The position numbers and the translations under genes are program-made. Under the pieces are notes generated by a model, which searched no databases, had not been told where the DNA came from, and saw nothing but the letters and a program-made list of their open reading frames with translations. Below, in pieces: positions 22,109 to 29,674 of a stretch of DNA of 34,022 nucleotides (positions are counted from its first letter, which is position 1; every line of letters begins with the position of its first letter). The stretch comes from Archaeoglobus sp. (GTDB lineage: Archaea; Halobacteriota; Archaeoglobi; Archaeoglobales; Archaeoglobaceae), in the NCBI GenBank assembly GCA_017656505.1, contig JACDNU010000029.1, positions 1 through 34,022 of the forward strand, written 5' to 3'.

Positions 22109-23038
22109 GTGGATCTTCACGAGCAGTACAGAAAAATAAGGAAAATCGAGTGGAAAGTTATAAACGCGATTTTCAGCGAGATGTGGAACTACAAATACGT
22201 CCCATCGGACTTGATCTCAAAAAAAGCAAGACTGAACGAGGAGGAGACTTTGAAAGCTCTGAAATCCTTGGGAGGAATGGGAATTGTTGAAAATAAGGTA
22301 GTTTCGTACTTGGGCTCTTCGCTGACGTTCAAGGGCATAACCCTTTTCTCGCTTAAAAGGCTGGTCGACAGAGGAAAGCTCGACATGCTGGGAAGCAAGA
22401 TGGGTGAAGGCAAAGAAAGCGTCGTTTACAACTGCTATTCCGAGAAATTTGGGGAATGCGCTTTGAAATTCCACAAGCTGGGAGCAACTTTCAGAAAGAT
22501 AAGGGAGAAGAGAGACTATGGAGATCTCCACCTGAGCGTTCTCACCGTTAGATCGGCTGGAAAAGAGTACAGAGCTTTAAGAAGGCTCTTTGGCATAGCA
22601 AAGGTTCCCGAGCCTTTGGGCTGGGAAGGCAATGCCGTGCTGATGGAGCTTGTCGACGGCAAGGAGATATACAAGCTAAGGCTCGAAGATCCAGAAGAGG
22701 TTCTCGATTCGATTATTGAAGAAGTGAGAAAAATGCTTCTGGCCGGAGTTGTACATGGAGATCTCAGCCAGTATAATGTGTTGCTTTCCGATGACATCTA
22801 CATCATCGATTTTCCCCAGTGGGTAGAAGTTCCGGAAAGGGTTTCGGAAAAGGATGAAGAGGGTAAATCAATCGAAAATTCTGAAATTGATAGCTACCAA
22901 GCAATTCTGGAGGCAAATTCGGAAAACTGGAGGCAACTCCTTGAAAGGGATATTGAGAACATTCTGAAGTATTTCAAGAAGGCTTACGGCATAGAAAAGG
23001 ATATTAATTCCGTAATCAATTATGTTCTGGCAGAATGA
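22109..23038 (+). CDS. rio2: Rio2 serine/threonine protein kinase / ATPase
   Basis: From the GTG at 22109 the protein is 310 residues. An N-terminal winged helix (about 1-85, IEWKVINAIFSEMWNYKYVP) is typical of Rio2. It precedes the RIO kinase domain: the glycine loop GEGKESVVYN (99-108), the ATP lysine in CALKFHKLG (Lys120), hinge VLMELVDGKEIY, catalytic HGDLSQYNVLL (His216, Asp218, Asn223) and metal-binding IIDFPQWV (Asp234). Rio2 acts in late maturation of the small ribosomal subunit. The frame is open back to 22043, but that region overlaps the start of ttuA and adds 22 residues not seen in the family; the GTG fits TATA spacing. Its stop overlaps the next start as ATGA, coupling it to DUF460. 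Confidence 0.92.
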   Translation: MDLHEQYRKIRKIEWKVINAIFSEMWNYKYVPSDLISKKARLNEEETLKALKSLGGMGIVENKVVSYLGSSLTFKGITLFSLKRLVDRGKLDMLGSKMGEGKESVVYNCYSEKFGECALKFHKLGATFRKIREKRDYGDLHLSVLTVRSAGKEYRALRRLFGIAKVPEPLGWEGNAVLMELVDGKEIYKLRLEDPEEVLDSIIEEVRKMLLAGVVHGDLSQYNVLLSDDIYIIDFPQWVEVPERVSEKDEEGKSIENSEIDSYQAILEANSENWRQLLERDIENILKYFKKAYGIEKDINSVINYVLAE

Positions 23039-24951
23039 CCGTATTTGGGATTGACATAATAAAGGGCTCGCTCAGCGGGAAAGAAAGGCCTAGGTATTCT
23101 CTTATCCTTCTAACGGAGGATGGAGAAGAGGAATACAAAGTCACTAGAAACAGACTTTTCCGAATGATAAGGGAGAAGAAGCCGGAGATAGTTGCAATAG
23201 ACAACATATCTGAACTTTTCAAGTCCAAAAAGGAACTAGTGAACTTTTTAAAGGAAATTCCAGCAACAACAAAACTTGTTCAGATTTCTGGCAGGGAGTC
23301 TCTGCCCGCCTTAGCAAAGCGGTACGGTATAAAGCTGAACATCCGCAGTCCGGCTGACGAGGCGAGAGCGTGCGCATATCTTGCAAGCTTTGGAGTAGGA
23401 GATGAGATCTCAGTTTTCTTCGACAAAACTCTGATAACCGTTTCGAGGAACAGGAGCTTGGGCAAGGGCGGATGGCATCAGAATAGGTATCGTAGAAAAA
23501 TCCATGACCAAGTGAGAATGGTCTTCAGTGAGATAAAGCAGATTATCCGGAATCATGGTTTAGAATTCAGCGAGGATGTAAGGCAAGGCTATGGGGGGAT
23601 TTCTCGCGGCAGGTTGCTAGTCAACGCTGAGAGATCCAAAGTGCCAATAAACTCCTTCAAAACGAAAAATGTGCAGGTGAAGGTTGAGGCGGTTGAAAAA
23701 GACAGGATAGAATACATCCCTCTAAGCAAGAGGATGAGGTATCTGATCGTTGGAGTCGATCCGGGCAGCACGGTTGGCGTTGCAGTTTTAAGTTTGGACG
23801 GAAACATTCTTGGCATAAAAAGCAAGAAGGGCTGGAGTTTCTCTGAGGTTATTGAGTATATAAGATCCTTTGGGACTCCAGTTCTGGTTGCAACAGATAG
23901 AGCCTCGCCGCCTGACTACGTGAATAAGATAAAAGCCTCCTTTAATGCCGTCCTCTACACGCCGAAGGAGAACATGACTGTTGAAAGGAAGAGCATCTTG
24001 GTTAAAAGTAGCATTAAAGGTTTTGACAAAGGGCACAAAATCCTCAATGATCACGAGAGAGATGCTTTGTCAGCAGCTTTCGAAGCCTACAACTCCTACA
24101 AAAGCAAGCTGAAAAACATAGAAAAGAGGATTCCTGCGGGCTTCGACTTGGATTTGGCGAAGGCCAAGGTAATCAAAGGGATGTCTGTTAAAGCGATTCT
24201 AGAGGGAGAAAAGGAGGTTGAAGTTAAGGAGACTAAAAAGCCCACCGAACAGGTGGACAGAGAAGAGCTGCTGAAAAAGGAGAAGATAATCAGAGAGCTC
24301 ATGGAAGAGAACGAAATGCTGAAGGAGTCGATTAATCAGCTTAAGGAGGAAATTGATAAGCTTAGGGGGAAGATAGTAAGCATATCAACTCAGGAGCATG
24401 AAAGAGTCAGAAAGGACAACTACGTGAGAAACCTTGAGGCTGAGATTGCAAGGCTCAGGAAGGAGCTGAAGCAAAGAGACGAGAAAATTACCGCACTCGA
24501 AGAAAAACTCGAGCTAGTGAAGAGAATGAGGTATCTCGAGATCTTCGAAGGCTGGAAGTGGGTGAAAATGCTGAAGAAGTTCACGAAAGAAGAGATCGAG
24601 AGACTCGAATCCGATTTCGGGATAAATGAAGGAGACATAATCTTTATAAAGGATTGCAGCGGTGGAGGGAGGTTAGCTGCCGAACATCTCTGCAAAAGGG
24701 GGATAAAGGCGGTTATATCTGGAGGAGCGATGTCCCATCTCGCAGCTTCAATTTTTGAGGAGTCGGATATTCCAGTTTTCGGCCTTGATGAAGTTGAACT
24801 GGAATTCGGGGATGAGATGGTTTTGCTAAATGCTAGAAAATTCGAGCATACTTATAGGAAGAGGATTTCAGAGATGGAAAAGAGAAAGCTTGAGAAGGTG
24901 GAAAAGCTGTTCGAGGATTATAAAACGAGAAGGAAGCAGACCCTGGGTTGA
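23035..24951 (+). CDS. DUF460 archaeal protein (RNase H-like domains and coiled coil)
   Basis: A 638-residue archaea-specific protein (DUF460 / COG2433). It starts MTVFGIDIIKGSLSGKERP, the beginning of one RNase H-like fold. A second such domain opens LIVGVDPGSTVGVAVLSLDG near residue 237 and is followed by VLVATDRASPPDYVNKIKAS. The region NDHERDALSAAFEAY is a further conserved acidic helix. Residues about 405-505 are a long charged coiled coil (REELLKKEKIIRELMEENEM and on). The C-terminal domain holds IIFIKDCSGGGRLAAEHLCK. The RuvC/RNase H-like fold and acidic residues suggest nuclease or resolvase-like activity, but no function is proven. The ATG overlaps the rio2 stop, which ties the protein to RNA or ribosome processing. 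Confidence 0.9.
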   Translation: MTVFGIDIIKGSLSGKERPRYSLILLTEDGEEEYKVTRNRLFRMIREKKPEIVAIDNISELFKSKKELVNFLKEIPATTKLVQISGRESLPALAKRYGIKLNIRSPADEARACAYLASFGVGDEISVFFDKTLITVSRNRSLGKGGWHQNRYRRKIHDQVRMVFSEIKQIIRNHGLEFSEDVRQGYGGISRGRLLVNAERSKVPINSFKTKNVQVKVEAVEKDRIEYIPLSKRMRYLIVGVDPGSTVGVAVLSLDGNILGIKSKKGWSFSEVIEYIRSFGTPVLVATDRASPPDYVNKIKASFNAVLYTPKENMTVERKSILVKSSIKGFDKGHKILNDHERDALSAAFEAYNSYKSKLKNIEKRIPAGFDLDLAKAKVIKGMSVKAILEGEKEVEVKETKKPTEQVDREELLKKEKIIRELMEENEMLKESINQLKEEIDKLRGKIVSISTQEHERVRKDNYVRNLEAEIARLRKELKQRDEKITALEEKLELVKRMRYLEIFEGWKWVKMLKKFTKEEIERLESDFGINEGDIIFIKDCSGGGRLAAEHLCKRGIKAVISGGAMSHLAASIFEESDIPVFGLDEVELEFGDEMVLLNARKFEHTYRKRISEMEKRKLEKVEKLFEDYKTRRKQTLG

Positions 24952-24992
24952 TTGATTAAATTGGTTAAACTTATAAAATTGGTAAATTAGTA

Positions 24993-25382
24993 TTACTTTG
25001 CGTCGTAGTAACTCATCTCGATTATCTCTGCTTCGGTGGAGTCGAGAATTCCCGTGTTAAGCAGGTTCAGAACTCTTCCCAAGCATTTCGGATTGAGTCT
25101 GAGCCTAACTACTGTCATCTCGCTCTCATCTATGTACCTCTCTGTCGCCATGAACATCGAGTGGGACATGACTTCCTTTCCAACAACCTCTGCCACAAGT
25201 CCAGCAACTCCCCTTTCGAGATCGTGAAGCTTAGCTGGCGTAAGGAAAACGCAGTTTCCAACCTCAGCCTTCATGGCAGTCGCAACATTGTGCGCGCTCC
25301 TGAGTTCGAGAGTCCGCACCATCCTCCGCAAGATGTCATCGATTATCGCCCTCGATATGCCCGTAAAGACCAGACACCTCAT
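24993..25382 (-). CDS. DUF473 family protein
   Basis: A 129-residue archaeal protein opening MRCLVFTGISRAIIDDILRR, then NCVFLTPAKLHDLERGVAG and VVRLRLNPKCLGRVLNL. Layout and length fit DUF473, a small family found in methanogens and Archaeoglobi with no known function. The start follows GGGTGAGGTGGTAGC, a strong ribosome binding sequence that overlaps the end of the PAC2 gene. The two genes are 9 nt apart and form an operon. It converges with DUF460 across a 41-nt gap. Confidence 0.8.
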   Translation of the reverse strand: MRCLVFTGISRAIIDDILRRMVRTLELRSAHNVATAMKAEVGNCVFLTPAKLHDLERGVAGLVAEVVGKEVMSHSMFMATERYIDESEMTVVRLRLNPKCLGRVLNLLNTGILDSTEAEIIEMSYYDAK

Positions 25383-25391
25383 GCTACCACC

Positions 25392-26117
25392 TCACCCATA
25401 CATCGGGAATTCCTCTTTTCTCGGAACTTTCTCCTCGTGCATCCTGGTTTGCTCGGCAAGCTTCTGCATTTGGGCTTCGATGAACTCTGCTTCCTTTATA
25501 AGTCTGTCAACGCTTATCTCCCAGCCCATCAGGTTGTTGAGGACCTCAATTATCTGAGCCGAAGCTCTGGGATCGGGATTGAAGCCCGACGTTTCCCCAA
25601 GCAAGGCTAAACCGGGAAAGCCTCGGTATACGCATTCATTCAGAATCGATCCCGCTAAGCCGGAGATGGTTCCAGTCTTGAAAATCTCAACGTAGTCCTT
25701 AATCTCCTCCAGCAGCTCTTTTTTCGTAGCAGCTCCAAACACGCGGTGTTTTCCTTCGAAAGTTGCGACTCCTGCAAGCGAGTAAATCTTGCTGGCGTTA
25801 ATTGACTTCGCCCAGTGGACTATCTCTTGACTAAGCATGCCGGAAATCTCAATGCCTATGGGGATGTCGGAATGAATAAGGATTGCGTTGTGATCCTGAG
25901 ATTCGTAAATTCTTATTGGCGGAGCGATAACTCCATCTATTAGCGTTGCAATGGGCGGAAGAACTTCCGAGCTTATGACACCCTTGTACTCGAGTTCCAG
26001 CTCGGTAACAAAATGAGCGGTTGCGATCGTGCCCACCAAACCTATTCCGGGGAAGCTGGTCAGCATTATCGGATTTTCCACACTCAACTCCTGCACGATA
26101 ATCTCGGTTTTCACCAT
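25392..26117 (-). CDS. PAC2 family protein (proteasome assembly chaperone-like)
   Basis: A 241-residue protein with the PAC2 pattern: NPIMLTSFPGIGLVGTIATA at the N-terminus, VISSEVLPPIATLIDGVIAP, and GTISGLAGSILNECVYRGFP with LALLGETSGFNPDPRASAQI in the second half. A C-terminal helical tail (LIKEAEFIEAQMQKLAEQTR) follows. PAC2 relatives in eukaryotes assist 20S proteasome assembly; archaeal homologues are widespread and their action is less certain. DUF473 follows in the same operon. The ATG at 26117 is divergent from the DUF5611 gene, with about 105 nt shared between them. Confidence 0.9.
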   Translation of the reverse strand: MVKTEIIVQELSVENPIMLTSFPGIGLVGTIATAHFVTELELEYKGVISSEVLPPIATLIDGVIAPPIRIYESQDHNAILIHSDIPIGIEISGMLSQEIVHWAKSINASKIYSLAGVATFEGKHRVFGAATKKELLEEIKDYVEIFKTGTISGLAGSILNECVYRGFPGLALLGETSGFNPDPRASAQIIEVLNNLMGWEISVDRLIKEAEFIEAQMQKLAEQTRMHEEKVPRKEEFPMYG

Positions 26118-26222
26118 AATCTTAGCTAGCAGCAGATGTTAATTAATGTTTCTGGAGGTTTCATTAGAGAGAAAAGAGAAAACGAAATATAGGAAAAGGA
26201 GTTGGAGTAATTGGGTGGTTGG

Positions 26223-26528
26223 ATGAGGAAGTACAAGTTCAAAAGGGGGTTCAAGCCTACAAAGGAAAGACTCGAGGAGCAGATTAACCTTCATTTCGGT
26301 GATTTTGAGAAGGATGGAGATATCTACGTTGTAAGGTATGGGGCGATTGAAGAATTGAGGCTCTGGTTTGATGGAAAGCTGCTTTGCGTTGAATCCAAGA
26401 CCAATCCGAAAGTGGAGCCAGAGATTGCATCGCAAACCCTGAGAACCTACAACAGATTCCTCGAAGAGCTGACCGGCTACACCGCAAAAGAAAGACAGAA
26501 GATGATGAAGAAGGAGATTGAGGAGTAG
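26223..26528 (+). CDS. DUF5611-like small archaeal protein
   Basis: A 101-residue protein from the ATG at 26223, which follows GGGTGGTTGG. A TTG at 26211 adds only MGGW and is less likely. It begins MRKYKFKRGFKPTKERLEEQ and continues DGDIYVVRYGAIEELRLWFD, LLCVESKTNPKV and a helical end with AKERQKMMKKEIEE. The opening matches the small archaeal DUF5611 family as I remember it; the function is unknown. A possible TATA (GAAATATAGG, about 26184-26193) lies upstream. The gene converges on the MBL-fold gene with an 85-nt AT-rich gap. Confidence 0.72.
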   Translation: MRKYKFKRGFKPTKERLEEQINLHFGDFEKDGDIYVVRYGAIEELRLWFDGKLLCVESKTNPKVEPEIASQTLRTYNRFLEELTGYTAKERQKMMKKEIEE

Positions 26529-26613
26529 ATTGAGGAGAGATAATTAAAGTATTTTAGGTTTAAATTTGGCTAACTAAATTTAGTAACAAAATAAAAACAC
26601 AACAACTCAACTT

Positions 26614-27504
26614 TTAAACTTTTGATTTGGCGTACTCAAGCAATCCCAGAAGGGTAAGCTGGTGGAAACCTGATATAATAACGGAATCCTTCGTGAGCTC
26701 GTAGAGCTCTTTGTAATCACCATCCTTTTCCAGAAGCTTTGAATGAAGTGTTTGAATATTTCCCTCATCTTTTGCAACCCCCAGAGCGATCTCACCCCAT
26801 TTTTGAAGTTTAACCTTTAAGGCTTCGAGTAAATCCCCATTTTCCGCGAAGCCAAAATGTGTGAAGGCCAAGACCTTTGGCTTAAGCCTCATCATCTTTT
26901 CCAGCGAGATTATCGCATCTTCAAGCTTGAAAGGGGGTGGAGTGGTTGGGATAATCCTGCCAAAAGCATAAACGCCTGCTGAATCTCCCGTGAAGAGGAT
27001 TCGATCGTTTTTGAGAAAGTAGGACGCATGATGGGGGGCATGGCCCGGAGTGAGGAGGCACTCCATCAAGTCATCTCCCAGGTCTATCTCTATTCCATCT
27101 TTTACTGCAACTATTCTCTCCTCTGGTAGAGGATCAGGCTTTCCGTAACCCTCTGCCACCTTGCCGAGTGCGTTTAGAGAAGCAATCCAGAGTTTTTCCG
27201 GGTTAACGAGGTGCTTTACCGCCTTCGGATGGCATACAACCCTTGCGTCGGGAAGGAATTTCGCAAGCAATCCGGCTCCACCCCCATGGTCGAGATGGAT
27301 GTGGGTAACGAAAATGTAGGCAACCTCATCTTTACCGATTTTCAATTCTTCTAGAGCGTGCAATATTTTTTCCACAGCAGCATTTGGTCCTGGCTCAACT
27401 ACTGCCGGTTTTTCCGCCTTGATGATGTAAAAGGAGATTGACTTGACCTCGCCAAAAATTTCAGAGTCGAAGCAGTAAACTTTCTCCTTTTTCTCATAAG
27501 GCAT
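26614..27504 (-). CDS. MBL-fold metallo-hydrolase
   Basis: A 296-residue beta-lactamase-fold hydrolase. The metal-binding HxHxDH motif is THIHLDHGG (His68, His70, Asp72, His73). Further ligands are supplied by LLTPGHAPHHASYFL, ILFTGDSAGVYAF and a late His in LAFTHFGFAENGD. All ligands of a binuclear site are present. The C-terminal 100 residues are helical (ALKVKLQKWGEIALGVAKDE), typical of a common archaeal subgroup. The substrate cannot be predicted; glyoxalase-II-like thioesters or phosphodiesters are possibilities. It is divergent from the 2-hydroxyacid dehydrogenase gene, with a 157-nt spacer. A TATA-like GTTATTTTAAG lies upstream in the minus direction. Confidence 0.88.
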   Translation of the reverse strand: MPYEKKEKVYCFDSEIFGEVKSISFYIIKAEKPAVVEPGPNAAVEKILHALEELKIGKDEVAYIFVTHIHLDHGGGAGLLAKFLPDARVVCHPKAVKHLVNPEKLWIASLNALGKVAEGYGKPDPLPEERIVAVKDGIEIDLGDDLMECLLTPGHAPHHASYFLKNDRILFTGDSAGVYAFGRIIPTTPPPFKLEDAIISLEKMMRLKPKVLAFTHFGFAENGDLLEALKVKLQKWGEIALGVAKDEGNIQTLHSKLLEKDGDYKELYELTKDSVIISGFHQLTLLGLLEYAKSKV

Positions 27505-27626
27505 ATGAGGAAAATGTCTGGAATCTTAAAATAACTTCTCTTTTATCGGGTACCTTATTGTTTCTTTTAGCGTTTCATCGTTCCTTCATCGCTCCCTCCT
27601 GGCTCTCTCATCATTTCGTAACCAAC

Positions 27627-27638
27627 TTTAAATTTTTA
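27627..27638 (+). promoter_or_regulatory. TATA element for the 2-hydroxyacid dehydrogenase gene
   Basis: TTTAAATTTTTA ends 23 nt before the ATG at 27662; no ribosome binding site precedes that ATG, so a leaderless transcript is likely. Confidence 0.45.
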
Positions 27639-27661
27639 AACAACCTATTCCAACTTTCCCC

Positions 27662-28600
27662 ATGAAACTTGCCGTTATCGAGCCCCTTCAGCTTCCAGAA
27701 GAGAATGTCCTTGCGAAGTTTAAAGCTTTAGACTGTGAAGTGAGGCTTTTCAAGGACAAACCGAAAACTCAGGATGAAATCTTGGAAAGGTGTAGGAATG
27801 CAGACATTATAGTGGTTGTAAACACACCCATCTCGGCAGAGATTCTTGAGAAAACAAAGCCGAAGATGATTGCAGTCTCCTTTACCGGCTACGATCACAT
27901 CGATGTTGAGAAATGCAAGGAGCTGGGAGTTGTCGTTTCGAATGTTCCCGAATATTCGACATATTCCGTTGCCGAGCTGGTTTTTGGAATGGTCATAGCG
28001 GCATTAAGAAAGCTGAGAGAATGCGATAAAGCTGTCAGGCAAGCTAAAGGCAGCGAGGGATTGATGGGGAGCGAGCTCTACGGCAAGACGATGGGTGTAA
28101 TAGGAACTGGTAAAATTGGGAGTAGAGTTTGTGAGCTGGCGTTGGCCTTCGGCATGAATGTTCTGGCCTATTCTCGAACGGAAAAGGATGAACTGGTAGA
28201 GAAAGGAATCAAATACGTTTCCTTAGGTGAGCTTCTAAAGAAAAGTGATGTTGTGAGCGTGCATTTACCCCTCAATGAGAAAACAAAGCATCTTATTGGA
28301 GCGAAAGAGTTAGCGATGCTCAAAGACGGTGCTATTATCGTAAACGCAGCGAGGGGAAACATAATAAAGCTTGAAGCGTTGGTCAATGAGCTTGAAAAGG
28401 GGAGGATATTCGCATGTCTTGATGTTTTTGACGTTGAACCTCCCTTGCCAGAGAACCATCCCTTGCTGAAGTTGGAAAATGCGATTCTCACCCCGCACAT
28501 CGGTTATTACACAAAAGAGGCCTTGGAAAGAAGATTGGATGTTACGATAAAGAACGTTAAGGCCTTTCTGGACGGGAAACCGATTAATAGGGTTGTATAA
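27662..28600 (+). CDS. NAD-dependent D-2-hydroxyacid dehydrogenase
   Basis: A 312-residue member of the D-isomer 2-hydroxyacid dehydrogenase family. The Rossmann loop is MGVIGTGKIGSRV (Gly148-x-Gly150-x2-Gly153). The catalytic set is complete: Arg231 in IIVNAARGNII, Glu259 in CLDVFDVEPPLP and His279 in ILTPHIGYYT. The N-terminal substrate domain has AVSFTGYDHIDVEKCKELG. The family interconverts 2-oxoacids and D-2-hydroxyacids (lactate, glycerate, phosphoglycerate and others). It lacks the ACT domain of a phosphoglycerate dehydrogenase, and the substrate is not clear; D-lactate, glycerate or glyoxylate are candidates. It appears to be transcribed alone from its own promoter. Confidence 0.9.
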   Translation: MKLAVIEPLQLPEENVLAKFKALDCEVRLFKDKPKTQDEILERCRNADIIVVVNTPISAEILEKTKPKMIAVSFTGYDHIDVEKCKELGVVVSNVPEYSTYSVAELVFGMVIAALRKLRECDKAVRQAKGSEGLMGSELYGKTMGVIGTGKIGSRVCELALAFGMNVLAYSRTEKDELVEKGIKYVSLGELLKKSDVVSVHLPLNEKTKHLIGAKELAMLKDGAIIVNAARGNIIKLEALVNELEKGRIFACLDVFDVEPPLPENHPLLKLENAILTPHIGYYTKEALERRLDVTIKNVKAFLDGKPINRVV

Positions 28601-28677
28601 CTTTTGTAATCTTTGTTGCCTTAATTTGCTTTAACGTTTGTTTTTAGTTTTCCAAAAACCTCACAAAACAGCTACCC

Positions 28678-28686
28678 TTTTATACC
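28678..28686 (+). promoter_or_regulatory. TATA element for mptA
   Basis: TTTTATACC ends 21 nt before the ATG at 28708; the spacing suggests a leaderless or nearly leaderless transcript. Confidence 0.5.
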
Positions 28687-28707
28687 AAAAGAGTAAAGAC
28701 TTAAGGG

Positions 28708-29643
28708 ATGCTTCCCGACGTTCAGCTTCTCCAGCCCGAAGTTCCGATTGGATTGAGCAGAGTTGGCGCTACCGGAGTAAAAAAGCTCGTTCAGGTTGAG
28801 AGGAAGGGAAAGAGGCCGATAATTCTGATCTCAACTTTCGATGTTTTTGTCGATTTGCCGTCAACGAGGAAAGGGGTCAATCTTAGCAGAAATTTCGAGG
28901 CGGTTGACGAGGTAATAGAAAGCCTTACAGCTAAACCAGTAAAAACGGTTGAGGAGCTAACGGTTAAGATGGCGGAAACCCTGCTCGAAAGACATGAATA
29001 TGCGACGAAAGCAGAGGTGAAAATGGTTTCAGAGCTGATAATGAGGAAGAGAACCCCTGCAACCTCCCAGAAAACTCAGGAGGTTGTGAAGATATTCAGC
29101 GATGCCCAGAGGTGGAAGGATGGCAGAAAGATGGTGATGATAGGGGTTGAAGTTATGGGAATTACCGCCTGCCCATGTGCCCAAGAGCTTGTTAAATCGA
29201 AAGCAGCGAATGAACTGGAGAAAGCCGGCCTAAGCGAGGAAGTCATCTCAAAAGTCCTGAATATCGTGCCAGTTTCAACTCACAATCAGAGGGGAAGAGC
29301 CACGCTCAAAATCGAGGTTCGCGATGGGTTTGTTCCTTCGCTGGATGAGCTTATCGAGATAGCGAAAAGTGCGATGAGCTATGACGTTTACGAAATACTA
29401 AAGCGGGAGGATGAGCTCTTGGTTGTTGAAATGGCTCACAGAAATCCGAGGTTTGTTGAGGATAGTGTAAGGATAATGGCGAAAAATACGGTTGAGAGGT
29501 TCAGGAACGCCCCAGATGATGTCCTTGTTATTTTCAGACAGGAGAACGAGGAAAGCATACATCAGCATAATGTTGTGGCTGAGAGGGTATCTACGATAGG
29601 TGAGTTGAGGAAAGAGCTCGAACAGAACGATAAAGAAAGGTAG
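28708..29643 (+). CDS. mptA: GTP cyclohydrolase MptA (methanopterin biosynthesis)
   Basis: A 311-residue FolE2/MptA-type enzyme. Signatures include [40 protein letters not shown], the metal and catalytic block [13 protein letters not shown] (Glu148, Cys155, Cys157) and [18 protein letters not shown] (His192). MptA is Fe(II)-dependent and converts GTP to 7,8-dihydroneopterin 2',3'-cyclic phosphate, the first step toward tetrahydromethanopterin. That cofactor is used by methanogens and Archaeoglobi, in line with the proposed host. It has its own TATA element. A secreted PLD-like gene starts 31 nt downstream and may be co-transcribed, with no obvious functional link. Confidence 0.93.
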   Translation: MLPDVQLLQPEVPIGLSRVGATGVKKLVQVERKGKRPIILISTFDVFVDLPSTRKGVNLSRNFEAVDEVIESLTAKPVKTVEELTVKMAETLLERHEYATKAEVKMVSELIMRKRTPATSQKTQEVVKIFSDAQRWKDGRKMVMIGVEVMGITACPCAQELVKSKAANELEKAGLSEEVISKVLNIVPVSTHNQRGRATLKIEVRDGFVPSLDELIEIAKSAMSYDVYEILKREDELLVVEMAHRNPRFVEDSVRIMAKNTVERFRNAPDDVLVIFRQENEESIHQHNVVAERVSTIGELRKELEQNDKER

Positions 29644-29674
29644 AAAACGGTAAAGAAGATAAAAGGAAATAAGC

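Noticed and set aside
25161-25610. 149-residue plus-strand frame across the DUF473/PAC2 junction
   Set aside because: It is antisense to two recognised genes and has no recognisable motif.
27566-27592. Short direct repeats (TTTCATCGTTCC, TTCATCGCTCC) between the MBL and dehydrogenase genes
   Set aside because: There are only two short imperfect copies with no regular spacing, so this is not a CRISPR or regulatory array on present evidence.
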